A DNA stretch of 64,000 bases, from NCBI RefSeq assembly GCF_000745185.1, contig NZ_JQNJ01000001.1:953501-1017500 (forward strand), written 5' to 3'. Positions 62,985 through 64,000 of this stretch are shown one piece after another. The translations under genes were made by a program, and so were the position numbers. The notes under the pieces are model-generated. The model searched no databases, was not told the origin of the DNA, and saw only the letters and a list, made by a program, of their open reading frames with translations. Each line of letters begins with the position of its first letter. Position 1 is the stretch's first letter. This stretch comes from Muricauda sp. MAR_2010_75. GTDB taxonomy: Bacteria; Bacteroidota; Bacteroidia; Flavobacteriales; Flavobacteriaceae.

Positions 62985-64000
62985 TTAATCTATTGCTTTG
63001 ACTACGGCCTTGGGAGCCTCTTTCTTACTGCCATCAAATCCTGTGACACCACCTACCGTGGTATATTTCATCACATATTTTTTATCAGGATGGATACGCT
63101 GATAGGCACTTTGGCACATCAAAGTGGCTTCATGGAAGCCGCAGAGAATCAACTTTAACTTTCCTGGATAGGTATTGACGTCACCAATGGCATAAATTCC
63201 GGGAATATTGGTCTGATAGTCCAAGGAATTGTCCACTTTAATGGCATTTTTTTCAATTTCCAAACCCCAATCGGCAATGGGACCCAATTTTGGGGAAAGT
63301 CCAAAAAGTGGAATAAAATTATCCACCATTACATCGGTTTCTTTCGAAGTGTCTGTATGCTGCACTGTGACTTTTTCCAACTTTCCTTCCCCTTGAAGCC
63401 CAACCACCTCGGCGGGGGTGATCAAATTGATTTTACCCTCATTTTTGAGCTGCTGCACTTTCTCAACCGAATCCAAAGCTCCCCGAAACTCATTGCGTCG
63501 GTGCACCAAGGTGACCTCATCGGCCACATCGGCCAAGAAAATGGACCAGTCCAAAGCGGAATCTCCACCTCCTGCGATCAATACTTTTTTGCCGCGATAG
63601 ATTTCCGGCTCTTTGATCATATAGGCAACCCCATTATCCTCATAATCTGAAAGGTTGTCCAACAACGGTTTCCTAGGTTCAAAACTTCCCAATCCTCCCG
63701 CAATGGCAATTACAGGTGCTTGATGTTTTGTGCCTTTATTGGTGGTGACCACAAAGGACCCATCCTCCAATTTTTCGATGGTCTCGGCTCGTTCGCCCAA
63801 GGTAAATCCGGGTTGAAACGGCTTGATCTGTTCCATAAGTTTGTCCACCAATTCACCAGCCAAAACTTCTGGATATCCGGGAATATCGTAAATGGGTTTT
63901 TTGGGATATATTTCGGCACATTGTCCTCCGGGCTGGGGCAAAGCGTCTATTAAATGGCATTTAAGTTGCAACAGGCCTGCTTCAAAAACAGCAAAGAGAC
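62985..64000 (-). CDS. thioredoxin-reductase-like ferredoxin-NADP reductase (5' end missing)
   Basis: This frame is open to the right edge and the start codon lies beyond it; 338 residues are visible. The edge reads FAVFEAGLLQLKCHLIDALPQP, the end of the FAD Rossmann fold. AGGLGSFEPRKP and VLIAGGGDSALDWS (NAD(P)H fold) follow, and GIYAIGDVNTYPG is the C-terminal FAD block. A CxxC redox pair of thioredoxin reductase is absent, so it fits the ferredoxin-NADP reductase branch. It would pass electrons from NADPH to the [2Fe-2S] ferredoxin downstream. Confidence 0.9.
   Translation of the reverse strand, partial: LFAVFEAGLLQLKCHLIDALPQPGGQCAEIYPKKPIYDIPGYPEVLAGELVDKLMEQIKPFQPGFTLGERAETIEKLEDGSFVVTTNKGTKHQAPVIAIAGGLGSFEPRKPLLDNLSDYEDNGVAYMIKEPEIYRGKKVLIAGGGDSALDWSIFLADVADEVTLVHRRNEFRGALDSVEKVQQLKNEGKINLITPAEVVGLQGEGKLEKVTVQHTDTSKETDVMVDNFIPLFGLSPKLGPIADWGLEIEKNAIKVDNSLDYQTNIPGIYAIGDVNTYPGKLKLILCGFHEATLMCQSAYQRIHPDKKYVMKYTTVGGVTGFDGSKKEAPKAVVKAID

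Overview
The window looks like a chromosomal segment from a marine flavobacterium (Bacteroidota, family Flavobacteriaceae; a Muricauda/Flagellimonas-like genus is my guess, not proven). Reasons: the arginine pathway uses an acyl-ornithine transcarbamylase with the NNSLRTR motif, there is a SusC/SusD pair, many lipoproteins carry flavobacterial signal peptides, the mevalonate route is present, start codons lack Shine-Dalgarno sequences, and the DNA is moderately AT-rich. I see no rRNA, tRNA, CRISPR array, phage or insertion sequence. Nearly all of the window is protein-coding, about 50 genes, with partial genes at both ends. Layout: (1) 1-9.4 kb holds the tail of a membrane protein, then an arginine-rich leader peptide, then a complete arginine operon (GNAT acetyltransferase, argG, argC, proC, argD, acylornithine transcarbamylase, argB, argE-like deacylase, argH). 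(2) 9.4-13.6 kb is a proteostasis group: CbpA-type DnaJ, CbpM-like modulator, secreted M1 aminopeptidase, Hsp20 with a possible sigma-54 promoter, and an acidic lipoprotein. (3) 13.6-18.2 kb holds an RluB-type pseudouridine synthase and an isoprenoid cluster (UbiA prenyltransferase, mevalonate kinase, diphosphomevalonate decarboxylase), with TspO divergent. (4) 18.2-23.9 kb has a minisatellite, a DUF1697 protein, glycerol kinase, glycerol facilitator, a BaiN-type flavoprotein, a glycerophosphodiesterase lipoprotein and a small membrane protein. (5) 23.9-44.3 kb is a carbohydrate region. An alpha-amylase-family lipoprotein, a GH65 phosphorylase and a LacI regulator run leftward. SusC and SusD run rightward from the same control region, which carries a LacI-type palindrome. 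After a strong terminator comes a second operon: two large FG-GAP/ASPIC lipoproteins, a vanadium-haloperoxidase/PAP2 lipoprotein, a SRPBCC-GyrI protein and a propeller-like lipoprotein. (6) 44.3-64 kb is mixed: a very large metallophosphoesterase with a kinase-like middle and an outer-membrane barrel, an HD protein with a Pycsar-type membrane domain, a GAF protein, a second metallophosphoesterase, an aminotransferase, an AraC-type membrane regulator, an acyltransferase, a penicillin-acylase-type lipoprotein, a TPM protein, an ABC exporter, and a ferredoxin / ferredoxin-reductase pair split by a four-helix-bundle gene flanked by inverted repeats. How the genes work together: regions 1, 3 and 4 are ordinary metabolism. 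Region 5 most likely imports and phosphorolyses an alpha-glucan oligosaccharide under LacI control, but it lacks the inner-membrane sugar transporter and beta-phosphoglucomutase I would expect beside a GH65 gene. The strongest leads for something new are the arginine leader, the haloperoxidase/FG-GAP operon beside SusCD, the three-part phosphoesterase, the stand-alone HD-Pycsar-type protein, and the four-helix-bundle cassette.
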